Shown here piece by piece: positions 1-7,696 of a DNA stretch of 64,000 nt (its first letter is position 1; each line of letters begins with the position of its first letter). Source of the stretch: UKL13-2 sp947085425 (lineage in GTDB: Bacteria; Pseudomonadota; Gammaproteobacteria; Burkholderiales; Usitatibacteraceae); contig CAMTWK010000016.1 of NCBI GenBank assembly GCA_947085425.1, forward strand, positions 47,825 to 111,824. Direction: 5' to 3'. The notes under the pieces were generated by a model. That model saw nothing but the letters and a program-made list of their open reading frames with translations. It was not told the DNA's origin and searched no databases. A program made the position numbers and the translations under genes.

Positions 1-279
1 GACATCAGTCCTGTGCCGCGTTTTCCCGGCCTGGTGCGCAGCCACTTCGCGCGCGACGGCAAAATCACCGAGGTGCGCTATGCGGGACGCGCACCGTTCG
101 AGACCGTGCTGGCGCACTATGTTCAGGGCTTCACCACTGCCGGCTATACGCAGGAGGTCATGTCCGCCACCGGCGAAGGGGAACAACACCGCTTCCGCCG
201 TGGCGAAGCATCCATTGACCTGGCGCTGCTGCGACGACCCGGCGGTCTGCTCGAAGTGCAGTTGCGAACACCCAAATGA
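1..279 (+). CDS. Hypothetical protein, 5' end outside window
   Basis: The reading frame is open from the first base to the TGA at 277-279, so the N-terminus lies upstream of the window. The 92 visible residues are soluble-looking, without a membrane segment or a motif I recognise. A GTG at 13 could be an internal start, but nothing supports it over a longer protein. The stop overlaps the ATG of the next gene (ATGA at 276-279), which suggests translational coupling. The DNA is more GC-rich than most of the window. Function unknown. Confidence 0.5.
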   Translation, partial: DISPVPRFPGLVRSHFARDGKITEVRYAGRAPFETVLAHYVQGFTTAGYTQEVMSATGEGEQHRFRRGEASIDLALLRRPGGLLEVQLRTPK

Positions 280-641
280 CGAGAAACGAGTGCATTCACG
301 CGGTGATGCCACGACCCGGCTTGCCCGCTGACCCCCAGGACAAACCTGGCATGCATCCGCTGGCCAGGCTAGAAGCAGGTCTGCTCAAGGTGTTCAGGAT
401 GGATCTCCAGTTGCATTTTTTCTGGAGTTTTGTGCTGACGCTGCTGGCGGTGTTTTGGCTGCCGATGCTGGCCGCCGGGCTTTTTGTCACAGTGCTCAAG
501 GAGGCTCTGGATTGGCTGGCGTTGAAGGGCTGGAGCTGGGGGGATTTCTGGTTCGGCGTCGCCGGATGGCTGATGGCGCTGGTGTTTCTGTATTTACTTG
601 ATGTCGGCATTTTTGATGCGCGTTGGGTCGGACTTCGCTGA
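276..641 (+). CDS. Small membrane protein, YfiM/DUF2279-like topology
   Basis: 121 residues. A polar N-terminal stretch is followed by two hydrophobic segments at about residues 49-72 and 91-110. The segment between them carries a Lys-Glu-Ala-Leu-Asp turn and a Gly-Trp-Ser-Trp-Gly-Asp motif, reminiscent of the small DUF2279/YfiM or VanZ-like membrane proteins in which a KE(x)xD motif sits next to a helix. This is a resemblance by eye only. The ATG at 276 overlaps the previous stop by 4 nt; an internal ATG at 351 would remove most of the polar N-terminus and is a reasonable alternative start. Inner-membrane location inferred. Confidence 0.5.
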   Translation: MTRNECIHAVMPRPGLPADPQDKPGMHPLARLEAGLLKVFRMDLQLHFFWSFVLTLLAVFWLPMLAAGLFVTVLKEALDWLALKGWSWGDFWFGVAGWLMALVFLYLLDVGIFDARWVGLR

Positions 642-652
642 TTGATCACCGA

Positions 653-1279
653 ATGAAGCAACCAATGGATTGGGCCGGACATACGCATTTTCTCGGCGCA
701 TGGCTTCGCAACCCGGCGCAGACTGGTGCGCTGTGGCCAAGCGGATTGTCGCTGGCGCGTGCGATGGCCAGGCAGGTGGACCTGCATCAGGCGGGCCCGG
801 TGGTGGAGCTCGGTGCCGGAACGGGCGCGATCACCGCGGCGCTGCTGGCGCGCGGGCTGGCACCCGAGCGTCTGGTGTTGATCGAAAAAGATCCGGCCTT
901 GTGGCGCCTCCTCAGACTGCGCTTCCCGGATGTCACCGTGCTGCAGGGAGACGCCGCCGGACTCGCCGGACTGTTGTCCGGTGCCGGCATATCGCAACCC
1001 GGCACCGTGCTGTCCGGACTGCCATTGTTGAGCATGCCCCGCCGCCAGCGTCTGCGGGTGCTGGCATGCAGCGTCGCCTGCCTCGACAGCGATGGCACGC
1101 TGGTGCAATTTACATACTCGCCTTTGCCGCCGATTTCAGTGACGCTGGGGGCGGCGTTGGGAGTGACCGGCACGCGTGCCGCGCTCGTCGCCTGGAATCT
1201 GCCGCCGGCAGCCGTCTGGAGATACACGCGAATGCCGGGGTCGCGGACACATTCAAACCAGGGCAGCACCAACCTGTAA
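653..1279 (+). CDS. PmtA-like SAM-dependent methyltransferase
   Basis: A class I methyltransferase of about 208 residues. Near the N-terminus it has the phospholipid N-methyltransferase/KsgA-like signature F-x-G-x-W-L-R-N-P followed by G-A-x-x-P-S. The SAM-binding motif I VVELGAGTGAITAAL lies around residues 50-64 and an acidic motif II (LVLIEKDP) follows. The C-terminal N-L-P-P-A-x-V-W motif is typical of proteins annotated as PmtA-like. The family methylates phosphatidylethanolamine or related acceptors; the actual substrate here is unknown. I chose the ATG at 653 because it starts just before the conserved region; an in-frame upstream start at 623 would overlap the preceding gene. The gene follows the small membrane protein closely and is probably in the same operon. 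Confidence 0.65.
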   Translation: MKQPMDWAGHTHFLGAWLRNPAQTGALWPSGLSLARAMARQVDLHQAGPVVELGAGTGAITAALLARGLAPERLVLIEKDPALWRLLRLRFPDVTVLQGDAAGLAGLLSGAGISQPGTVLSGLPLLSMPRRQRLRVLACSVACLDSDGTLVQFTYSPLPPISVTLGAALGVTGTRAALVAWNLPPAAVWRYTRMPGSRTHSNQGSTNL

Positions 1280-1454
1280 CAACGAGTATGAGTTTTTTCG
1301 CGGAGGTTTCAGCTAGAATTGGCGACACCAATGCACCGCAACCCGCGATTCGGAAATTCTGAATGGGTCGATTGGTTCGAATAAAACGCACTGCCAGACA
1401 AATTTAAAAAACAATTAAAACAATCCGGTCAACTCACTTTGATAAATTTCCGCA

Positions 1455-2750
1455 ATGAATATTAGTCGTCCCGCCAGGATCGGCAAGTACGAAATCCTGT
1501 CCGAGCTGGGACGCGGCGCGACGGCAGTGGTATATCTGGCCGAGGATACCTTCAACGACCGCAAGGTCGCCATCAAAGTCCAGATCAAGGACGAATCGGC
1601 CGGCCCGGAAGAATCGCGCCGCTTCGAAAAATTGTTTTTGAACGAAGCCGCCATGGTCGGCAAATTGTCGCATCCGAATATCGTCGCCGTATTCGACGCC
1701 GTGGTCGAAGGGGATCAGCAGTACATCGTGATGGAATATGTCGGCGGCGGCTGCCTGAAAAAATTCTGCACCGAGACCAATTTGCTGCCTGTTCGTCAAG
1801 CGGTTCTGGTTATTTTTAAAATTTGTCGGGCCCTTGATTACGCCTTTCAAAACGGCGTGATTCACCGCGACATTAAAGCCTCCAATATCTTGTTGTCCGA
1901 CCGTGAAGAAATAAAAATTTCCGATTTCGGCACCGCCCAAATTTCACACTCCACCCACACGCAAATTGACGGATTTGTCGGCTCGCCCGCTTATATGGCA
2001 CCCGAGCAGATCAATGAAGAGCCACCATCCGCCCAGACCGATATTTATTCGCTGGGTGTCACCATGTATGAATTGTTGACCGGCCGACTGCCGTATCAGG
2101 CGTCCAACTCGGTCGCCATGATCAACAAAATTCTCAATGAAGAACCGATTCCCATTGAGTCGATCCGACCCGACCTGCCGTCAGAGTTGGTGACGATTGT
2201 GAAAATGGCGATGGCCAAAGACCCGGCCAATCGTTACCCTGCGTGGTATGCCATGGCGCGCGATCTTGCCGATACATTCCCGCAATTGGAAAAATTTTCC
2301 TTCGAAATTTCGTCGGCGGAAAAATTCAATGCCTTACGCAAGCTGGAATTTTTTAAGGACTTCCGTGATTCAGAATTATGGGAGGTATTACGCGGTGCCA
2401 TGTGGGAAAACCATGGCCGCGAGGAAAGCTTGCTGTTGGAAGGCGATGTCGGCCATGCGTTTTTTATTATTGTCGCCGGGCAGGTCAAGGTCATGAAAGA
2501 CGGCAAATTACTCAACGTCCTGAAGGAAGGCGACTGTTTTGGCGAGATGGCATATTTGTCCGGAGACCGTGCGCGCCGCACCGCAACCATTACCGCAGTT
2601 TCTGAAGTGCAATTATTAAAAATTCAGGACGTACAGCTCGAACAGCTTTCTGACGCCTGCCAATTGCGCTTTAACCGTGTATTCCTGCGCACACTGATTG
2701 ATCGCCTGACTTGGACTTCAGAAGTGCTGGCGCAAGTCAAACAGTCCTAA
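1455..2750 (+). CDS. Ser/Thr protein kinase with C-terminal cNMP-binding domain
   Basis: 431 residues. The N-terminal part is a Hanks-type kinase with every catalytic landmark: glycine loop GRGATAVVY (19-27), ATP-anchoring Lys41, HRDIKASN catalytic loop with Asp139, DFG at 157-159 and an APE-type motif (MAPEQ). From about residue 305 to 425 there is a Crp-like cyclic-nucleotide-binding beta roll, including LLEGDVGHAFFIIVAGQVKV and the phosphate-binding-cassette-like FGEMAYLSGDRARRTATI. No transmembrane segment is visible, so the protein should be cytoplasmic. Known family: bacterial eukaryotic-like kinases, usually with extracytoplasmic sensors. Inference: kinase activity here is gated by cAMP, cGMP or another ligand, or the domain docks the kinase. 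The gene seems monocistronic, with 175 bp upstream and 278 bp before the receptor gene. No partner phosphatase is adjacent. Confidence 0.88.
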   Translation: MNISRPARIGKYEILSELGRGATAVVYLAEDTFNDRKVAIKVQIKDESAGPEESRRFEKLFLNEAAMVGKLSHPNIVAVFDAVVEGDQQYIVMEYVGGGCLKKFCTETNLLPVRQAVLVIFKICRALDYAFQNGVIHRDIKASNILLSDREEIKISDFGTAQISHSTHTQIDGFVGSPAYMAPEQINEEPPSAQTDIYSLGVTMYELLTGRLPYQASNSVAMINKILNEEPIPIESIRPDLPSELVTIVKMAMAKDPANRYPAWYAMARDLADTFPQLEKFSFEISSAEKFNALRKLEFFKDFRDSELWEVLRGAMWENHGREESLLLEGDVGHAFFIIVAGQVKVMKDGKLLNVLKEGDCFGEMAYLSGDRARRTATITAVSEVQLLKIQDVQLEQLSDACQLRFNRVFLRTLIDRLTWTSEVLAQVKQS

Positions 2751-2889
2751 TCAGCACGTCCCAAACCGCCTTTCTGGCGGCGTCGATTGTTGTCAAACGA
2801 CCATTTTATGAGCCTGAAAAAGCCAACCCCCTTGATTGGCGCACTTTTCCGCGTTCTTTTGCTGCAAAACCCGCGTATTTGCTGGTGTT

Positions 2890-2942
2890 TTGTACCAAAA
2901 AAATTGTCAAGCATGACCTGAGAAACTGGTAGTAAACTGGTA
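2890..2942. promoter_or_regulatory. Direct repeats upstream of TonB-dependent receptor
   Basis: The nonamer aaactggta occurs at 2923-2931 and again at 2934-2942, 11 bp (one helical turn) apart. A related inverted element, tgtacca, lies at 2891-2897. The second copy continues into ctggtactag, an imperfect palindrome. These sit about 90-140 bp before the receptor start. LacI- or TetR-type repressors of sugar-responsive receptors bind TGGTA-rich palindromes in related bacteria, so an operator is plausible but not shown. Confidence 0.35.
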
Positions 2943-3028
2943 CTAGCATCGGCTGGCAGCCCGCGAATTATATGGGCCAAACCTGACTTGGTGCACACCA
3001 AGAATATCTATTCACCAGGAGGGTTACG

Positions 3029-6000
3029 ATGAAGTTCAAGGTCAAGCCGTTGGTTGCTGCAGTTGCTTTTGCCCTTTCCAGTACGGGCTTGTTGTTTGTT
3101 TCCACTCAGTCACCCGCGCAAACTCCCGCCGCTTTGCCCGCCCAAGGGGTTTTGACACCATCAGAGGTAAAAGCCGCCGAAGAAAAAAAGCAAAGTGACG
3201 CCAAAAAAGCTGCCGATGCCAAGGCGGCACAGGCAAAAATTGAAACTATTGTCGTAACCGGCATTCGTGCATCGTTGGAAAAATCCCTCGACGTCAAACG
3301 CGACGCCGGTGCCAATGTCGAGGTAATCACCGCCGAAGATGTCGGCAAAATGCCGGACAAAAATCTTGCCGACTCGTTGCAACGGCTGGCAGGCGTGGCG
3401 GTTCGCACCGACTACGATGAGGCCGAAAAAGTCTCGATTCGCGGCACCAACCCGGACATGAGTCTGATCCTGTTCAACGGCCACACTGTCAGCGGCGGTG
3501 ATTGGTATGTGACCGATCAATTCTCCAGCAGCCGCAGCTCCAGCTTGTCGCTGATGCCCTCGTCGGTGTTGAACCAGGCGCAGGTCTATAAAACGTCACA
3601 AGCCAATATTGTGGACGGCGGCCTGGCGGGCACCATCAACGTCACCACCCGCAAACCATTGGACGAGAAAAAAGGTTTTGGTGGTGTCGTCAACCTCGGC
3701 GGCGTGTATTCGGATTTGCCGGATAAATGGTCGCACCAGCTCAACGCAAGTTTGAACTGGAAAAATGAGGCAAACACGCTCGGTTTTATTGGCCAGGTGT
3801 TTTCTGAAAAACGTTTTATGCGGCGCGACTCGATCTCGCGGTTTGCCTATGGCGTGAATAGCGGCTGGGGCGAAATCAACACCACCACCATGCTTGGCAT
3901 TACCGACGCTTCCCTCGCCGGCACCGGGCTGCGCGCGGCGGATCTGAACGGGGTACGTATGCCGGGCAGCATGAGCTCGGAATTTGTTGAAAGCGTGCGT
4001 GACCGCAAAGGCGGCATGTTTGCCGCCCAATGGCGGCCGACCGCGAGTTTGGATTTCACCGTCACCGGCTTTCAATCCGAAATGGGTGCCAATAATTATG
4101 GTCGCCTGACGTCCGGTGCCATGTACAGCATGTTGCTTGGCTACGGCGACCCAACGGGCGGCACCACCCCAAATAGCTCCAATGGCCGCCGTGTTTATGC
4201 ACAGATTCGCAATCCGGTGATCATCAATACTGTCAGCAACTATGGCTTTCCACTGCGGGTATTGCAAAGTGCCGATATTGTTTATCCGGACGGCACCACC
4301 CCACAATATATCGGCAACTCGGAAGGCTTCTACCGTGACGGGGCGCGTGCCACCAGTGGTTTTATCGACCTCGATGCCAAGTGGCGGGTGAGTGATCAAT
4401 TGCAGCTCAAGGCAATGATCAGCACCACCAAAGGCGAAGGCGAAACCCGGCTCGATCAAGGGGCCACCTTTGCCCGTTATGGAACCGGGGTCACCTACCG
4501 CCTTGGTGATTTGCACGAAGCGCCGTATGCGCGCTATTTTAATTCCGGCACCAATCAGCCCGGTTTGAATGCAGATGGCACCGGTTATCGCCTGGTGAGT
4601 TATGGCGCGGCGGGCAATGTAACCATCGACAAAGAAACCAGCACTGCGTTGGATGCGACCTATCACATCATGAGTGGCATCTTGACCACCCTCGAGGGCG
4701 GCTTTCGTTTTGCCGACCACGACCGTGATGCCACACGCTCAGGGCCGATGCGACGCGCATCCGCCCTGCCGACGCCGCCCGGCACCGGCTACATCAACTA
4801 TCCGGGCAATTTTGGCAACGGCCTCGGCGGAAACGGCTGGGACAACAGCGGGTTTTTCCTGTCACCAGAAACACTGCGCGCCTTTATTGCCAGCCAATTA
4901 AAACCGACCAGCGAAGCCTTTGAACGGCGGGTGCTGAATGAAATCGATCTGCGTGAACGGCAGACATCCGTCTATCTCATGCAAAACCTGGACGGCGACA
5001 AATGGTCAGGCAATGTTGGGTTGCGTTTTGTGCAAACCAAAGTGAATGCACAAATCGTCAACCCGGTGCCGGCTGGCCGTTGCACACTGATTGAGCCTGG
5101 TGCGCCGGTGGTACCTTGCGCGGCATATCCAACCGCCATCAACACTGCCGCCAGCTCGCCGTTGATTTATTACGACAACATCCCGTTTAACCCGTTGGCC
5201 GGGACAATCTATTACAAGATTGCGACCGAGCGCGTTTTTAACGACCTCCTGCCAAGCGTGAATCTGCGCTTCGAATTGGCACCGAATTGGATTGCCCGTT
5301 TTGGCGCCAGCCAAACTGTTGGCCGCCAGAACTACAACGCCTATGGTTCCGGCTTCGGCACACCAAGCTGCACTGCGGCAGGCTGCACCGTGACCGGTCC
5401 GAACCCAAATCTGAAGCCGCTGTCGGCACGTAATGTAGACCTGTCACTCGGCTGGTACTTTGCCCGCCGCTCGTTGGCGATGATCAATATCTATCAATCC
5501 AAAATTGAAGGTTACACAAAGACCGGCGCAATCCGCCAAGGGGAGACCATCGATTTGCTTGACCCAACGGATAACGTCATCAAGCCGTTTTTTATCAATT
5601 CGTCGTCACAACAGCGCGCGCGCATTGATGGTGTTGAGTTGATTTTTGAACGCCCGCTGTTATGGGGCTTTGGCATGACCACCAACTTAAGCTCGGCGCG
5701 CACCCGCGTCGAAGACGGTCGGCCGATGGTTGGTGCGTCCAATAAAGCGGCCAATGCCGGACTTTATTTTGAAGACGACAAAATGAGCGCCCGACTGGTC
5801 TATAACTATCGTGACAAATACGTTGCCAGCACCACCGCCCCTGCTCCCACTGCCAACAGTCAATCGACCAGCACCATTCTGGGCGTCGTACAACCAACAG
5901 CATTATTCTGGGCCGCGCCGGTATCCAACGTCGCCTTGTCGATCAACTACAACCTCACCAAGGACTTGCGTCTTGCATTTGATGTGACCAATCTGCTCAA

Positions 6001-6097
6001 CCCGACCCGGGCACAGTATCGCTACTCGGTGGACGAACAACAAAAGCTTGATGTGTCCGGGCGGCAGTATTACCTGGCGTTGCGCTACAAATTTTAA
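3029..6097 (+). CDS. TonB-dependent receptor, Xanthomonas/Caulobacter type
   Basis: 1022 residues, an outer-membrane ligand-gated transporter energised by TonB-ExbBD. A strong ribosome site (aggaggg, 3018-3024) precedes the ATG. A cleavable signal peptide covers about residues 1-30 (ending SPAQ). A short Lys/Ala/Glu-rich helix (45-71) leads to the TonB box ETIVVTGI at 72-79, then the plug domain with the NLADSLQRLAGV motif, then a 22-strand beta barrel ending in an aromatic C-terminus (YYLALRYKF), the usual signal for BAM-mediated insertion. Size and TonB-box style match the large carbohydrate-type receptors of Xanthomonas, Caulobacter and Shewanella rather than classic siderophore receptors. 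No sugar hydrolase, transporter or regulator is next to it, so the substrate cannot be named. Confidence 0.9.
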   Translation: MKFKVKPLVAAVAFALSSTGLLFVSTQSPAQTPAALPAQGVLTPSEVKAAEEKKQSDAKKAADAKAAQAKIETIVVTGIRASLEKSLDVKRDAGANVEVITAEDVGKMPDKNLADSLQRLAGVAVRTDYDEAEKVSIRGTNPDMSLILFNGHTVSGGDWYVTDQFSSSRSSSLSLMPSSVLNQAQVYKTSQANIVDGGLAGTINVTTRKPLDEKKGFGGVVNLGGVYSDLPDKWSHQLNASLNWKNEANTLGFIGQVFSEKRFMRRDSISRFAYGVNSGWGEINTTTMLGITDASLAGTGLRAADLNGVRMPGSMSSEFVESVRDRKGGMFAAQWRPTASLDFTVTGFQSEMGANNYGRLTSGAMYSMLLGYGDPTGGTTPNSSNGRRVYAQIRNPVIINTVSNYGFPLRVLQSADIVYPDGTTPQYIGNSEGFYRDGARATSGFIDLDAKWRVSDQLQLKAMISTTKGEGETRLDQGATFARYGTGVTYRLGDLHEAPYARYFNSGTNQPGLNADGTGYRLVSYGAAGNVTIDKETSTALDATYHIMSGILTTLEGGFRFADHDRDATRSGPMRRASALPTPPGTGYINYPGNFGNGLGGNGWDNSGFFLSPETLRAFIASQLKPTSEAFERRVLNEIDLRERQTSVYLMQNLDGDKWSGNVGLRFVQTKVNAQIVNPVPAGRCTLIEPGAPVVPCAAYPTAINTAASSPLIYYDNIPFNPLAGTIYYKIATERVFNDLLPSVNLRFELAPNWIARFGASQTVGRQNYNAYGSGFGTPSCTAAGCTVTGPNPNLKPLSARNVDLSLGWYFARRSLAMINIYQSKIEGYTKTGAIRQGETIDLLDPTDNVIKPFFINSSSQQRARIDGVELIFERPLLWGFGMTTNLSSARTRVEDGRPMVGASNKAANAGLYFEDDKMSARLVYNYRDKYVASTTAPAPTANSQSTSTILGVVQPTALFWAAPVSNVALSINYNLTKDLRLAFDVTNLLNPTRAQYRYSVDEQQKLDVSGRQYYLALRYKF

Positions 6098-6160
6098 TTT
6101 CTTCGGGTGAATTCCCCGCAGCTTGATGCGGCAATCAACAGAAATGGAACCACAGATGAA

Positions 6161-6209
6161 CACCGGTAAACACAGATGGCATCGCACGCCATATCTGTGT
6201 TTACCGGTG
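6161..6209. repeat. Long intergenic palindrome, REP-like
   Basis: The 17-base arms caccggtaaacacagat (6161-6177) and its exact reverse complement (6193-6209) are separated by 15 bases. Outer arms ggaac (6146-6150) and gttcc (6210-6214) can extend the stem across a bulge. It lies downstream of the receptor gene and separate from the terminator at 6295. Similar CACAGAT-rich elements recur in intergenic spaces of many bacterial genomes, so this may be one copy of a dispersed family. Confidence 0.6.
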
Positions 6210-6294
6210 GTTCCAACAGAAGTGGTTTGAACCCTTGCGACTTGGTGTGAGGTTGTTCATTTCCCAGGCGCGGCACAAACGACCAACCTTTGTC

Positions 6295-6337
6295 AAAAAA
6301 AATCGGCGCAACAAAATTTGTTGTGCCGATTTTTTTA
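6295..6337. terminator. Bidirectional intrinsic terminator
   Basis: A 15-bp stem (aatcggcgcaacaaa paired with tttgttgtgccgatt, one G-T pair) spans 6301-6331. It is preceded by a run of A and followed by a run of T. This fits a Rho-independent terminator working in both directions between the rightward receptor gene and the leftward ispF. Confidence 0.85.
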
Positions 6338-6365
6338 CCGCATTTGCCAACAATGCGGGGGGGAT

Positions 6366-6908
6366 TTATGGTTTGACAATCAGACAAACCGCCTCGGCGG
6401 CAATTCCCTCGCCGCGGCCGGTAAATCCCAGTTTTTCGGTGGTGGTGGCTTTGACGTTCACACAGTCGGCGTTGAGCCCGGTGTCGGCGGCAATATTGGC
6501 CACCATGGCCGCAATATACGGTGCCATACGCGGCGCCTCGGCGATAATGGTGGCGTCGATATTGCCGATGACCCAGCCCTTTTCAGCCAGCAAAGCCACC
6601 ACCTGCCGCAACAGATTTCGACTATCAATGCCCTGATACCGGCTATCACTGTCCGGAAAATGTCTGCCGATATCTCCCAACGCGGCTGCACCGAGCAAGG
6701 CATCACAAATTGCATGTAACAACACATCGGCATCGGAATGACCGAGCAAGCCGCGGTCATAGGCGATTTCAACCCCGCCGATCACACAGCGCCGGCCGGT
6801 CACCAACTGATGAACGTCGAAGCCGTGGCCAATTCTGAATTGCTTGGATGAACTGATGTTTGGCACTGAATTTCCCTGGTTGTGTGTTTTTCTGACGGGG
6901 TGAATCAC
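6366..6908 (-). CDS. ispF: 2-C-methyl-D-erythritol 2,4-cyclodiphosphate synthase
   Basis: IspF converts CDP-methylerythritol 2-phosphate to the cyclic diphosphate in the MEP route to isoprenoids; it is a cytoplasmic homotrimer with Zn. Visible signatures are RIGHGFDVHQL (metal ligands Asp and His), the GLLGHSDADVLLHAICDALLGAAALGDIG family motif, and a C-terminal NVKATTTEKLGFTGRGEGIAAEA stretch. The ATG at 6908 gives 180 residues, about 20 more than usual. A GTG at 6866, preceded by a better purine stretch, gives about 166 and may be the real start. The gene lies 17 bp after ispD and is probably co-transcribed; a terminator follows at 6295-6337. Confidence 0.95.
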   Translation of the reverse strand: MIHPVRKTHNQGNSVPNISSSKQFRIGHGFDVHQLVTGRRCVIGGVEIAYDRGLLGHSDADVLLHAICDALLGAAALGDIGRHFPDSDSRYQGIDSRNLLRQVVALLAEKGWVIGNIDATIIAEAPRMAPYIAAMVANIAADTGLNADCVNVKATTTEKLGFTGRGEGIAAEAVCLIVKP

Positions 6909-6925
6909 GGCAGAAGTGACAGCGG

Positions 6926-7615
6926 TTATGGTCGCAATAATATTTCGGCAATTTTGACATCGCTGGCATAGGTTACTTTAATGTTGCCGCTGTCGCCCAT
7001 CACCAGCCGTGGCGCGTGTCCCATGGCTTCAATGGCCCCGGCTTCATCGGTCGCGTCGGGCATGTTGGCCAACGCCGCACATAACATCCCATAACGAAAA
7101 ATTTGCGGGGTTTGCGCCCGCCACAATTGATTACGCGGCACGGTTCGCTCGACCCGTTGATCCACGTTCGCCTGCTTGAGCGTATCGGCAACCGGCAACG
7201 CCAATAAGCCGCCAATCGCATCGTCGCCCACCTCGTCAAGCAGCCGTTCGATCATCTCGGGTTGGATACATGGACGGGCGGCATCGTGCACCATCGCCCA
7301 ATCGTTTGCCGCCATCTCAGTCGATAGCGTGCGCAAACCATTCAAAACACTTTCGCCGCGGGTGCTACCACCAACCCGCGCCACCATAATTTTATCGTGC
7401 CATTGGCCGCCATGGCGCAAAAACAGGTCATCCCAAAGCATGTCGTCAGCGGCAATCACCACCACAATCTTGGTAATCCGTGGCACCGCCAATAACGCCG
7501 CCAGCGTGTAAAAAATCAATGGCCGCCCGTTCATTTCAAGATACTGCTTGGGCAGCACCGCGTCCATGCGGGCACCGCTGCCGGCGGCGGGAATTATGGT
7601 TACCAGTCGATTCAC
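6926..7615 (-). CDS. ispD: 2-C-methyl-D-erythritol 4-phosphate cytidylyltransferase
   Basis: 229 residues, the usual IspD length. It transfers CMP from CTP to methylerythritol 4-phosphate in the MEP pathway. The N-terminus has the nucleotidyltransferase signature IPAAGSGARMDAVLPKQYL. The central VHDAARPC motif and the C-terminal VTYASDVKIAE motif are family hallmarks. First gene of a leftward ispD-ispF pair, a very common arrangement in proteobacteria. It diverges from mltF, leaving an 81-bp intergenic region for both promoters. Confidence 0.96.
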   Translation of the reverse strand: MNRLVTIIPAAGSGARMDAVLPKQYLEMNGRPLIFYTLAALLAVPRITKIVVVIAADDMLWDDLFLRHGGQWHDKIMVARVGGSTRGESVLNGLRTLSTEMAANDWAMVHDAARPCIQPEMIERLLDEVGDDAIGGLLALPVADTLKQANVDQRVERTVPRNQLWRAQTPQIFRYGMLCAALANMPDATDEAGAIEAMGHAPRLVMGDSGNIKVTYASDVKIAEILLRP

Positions 7616-7696
7616 GTTTTATTGCGCCTATGTGCCTGATTTTTGACCATTTATTATGGCATCGCATTGACTGATACAACCGTCTAAACTAGCAGA

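Noticed and set aside
296..1108. Leftward 270-codon frame over the membrane protein and methyltransferase genes
   Set aside because: Antisense to genes with recognisable motifs in GC-rich DNA, where long shadow frames are expected.
3596..4720. Long leftward frame of 374 codons inside the TonB receptor gene
   Set aside because: It is antisense to a confident receptor and its composition is typical of a shadow frame.
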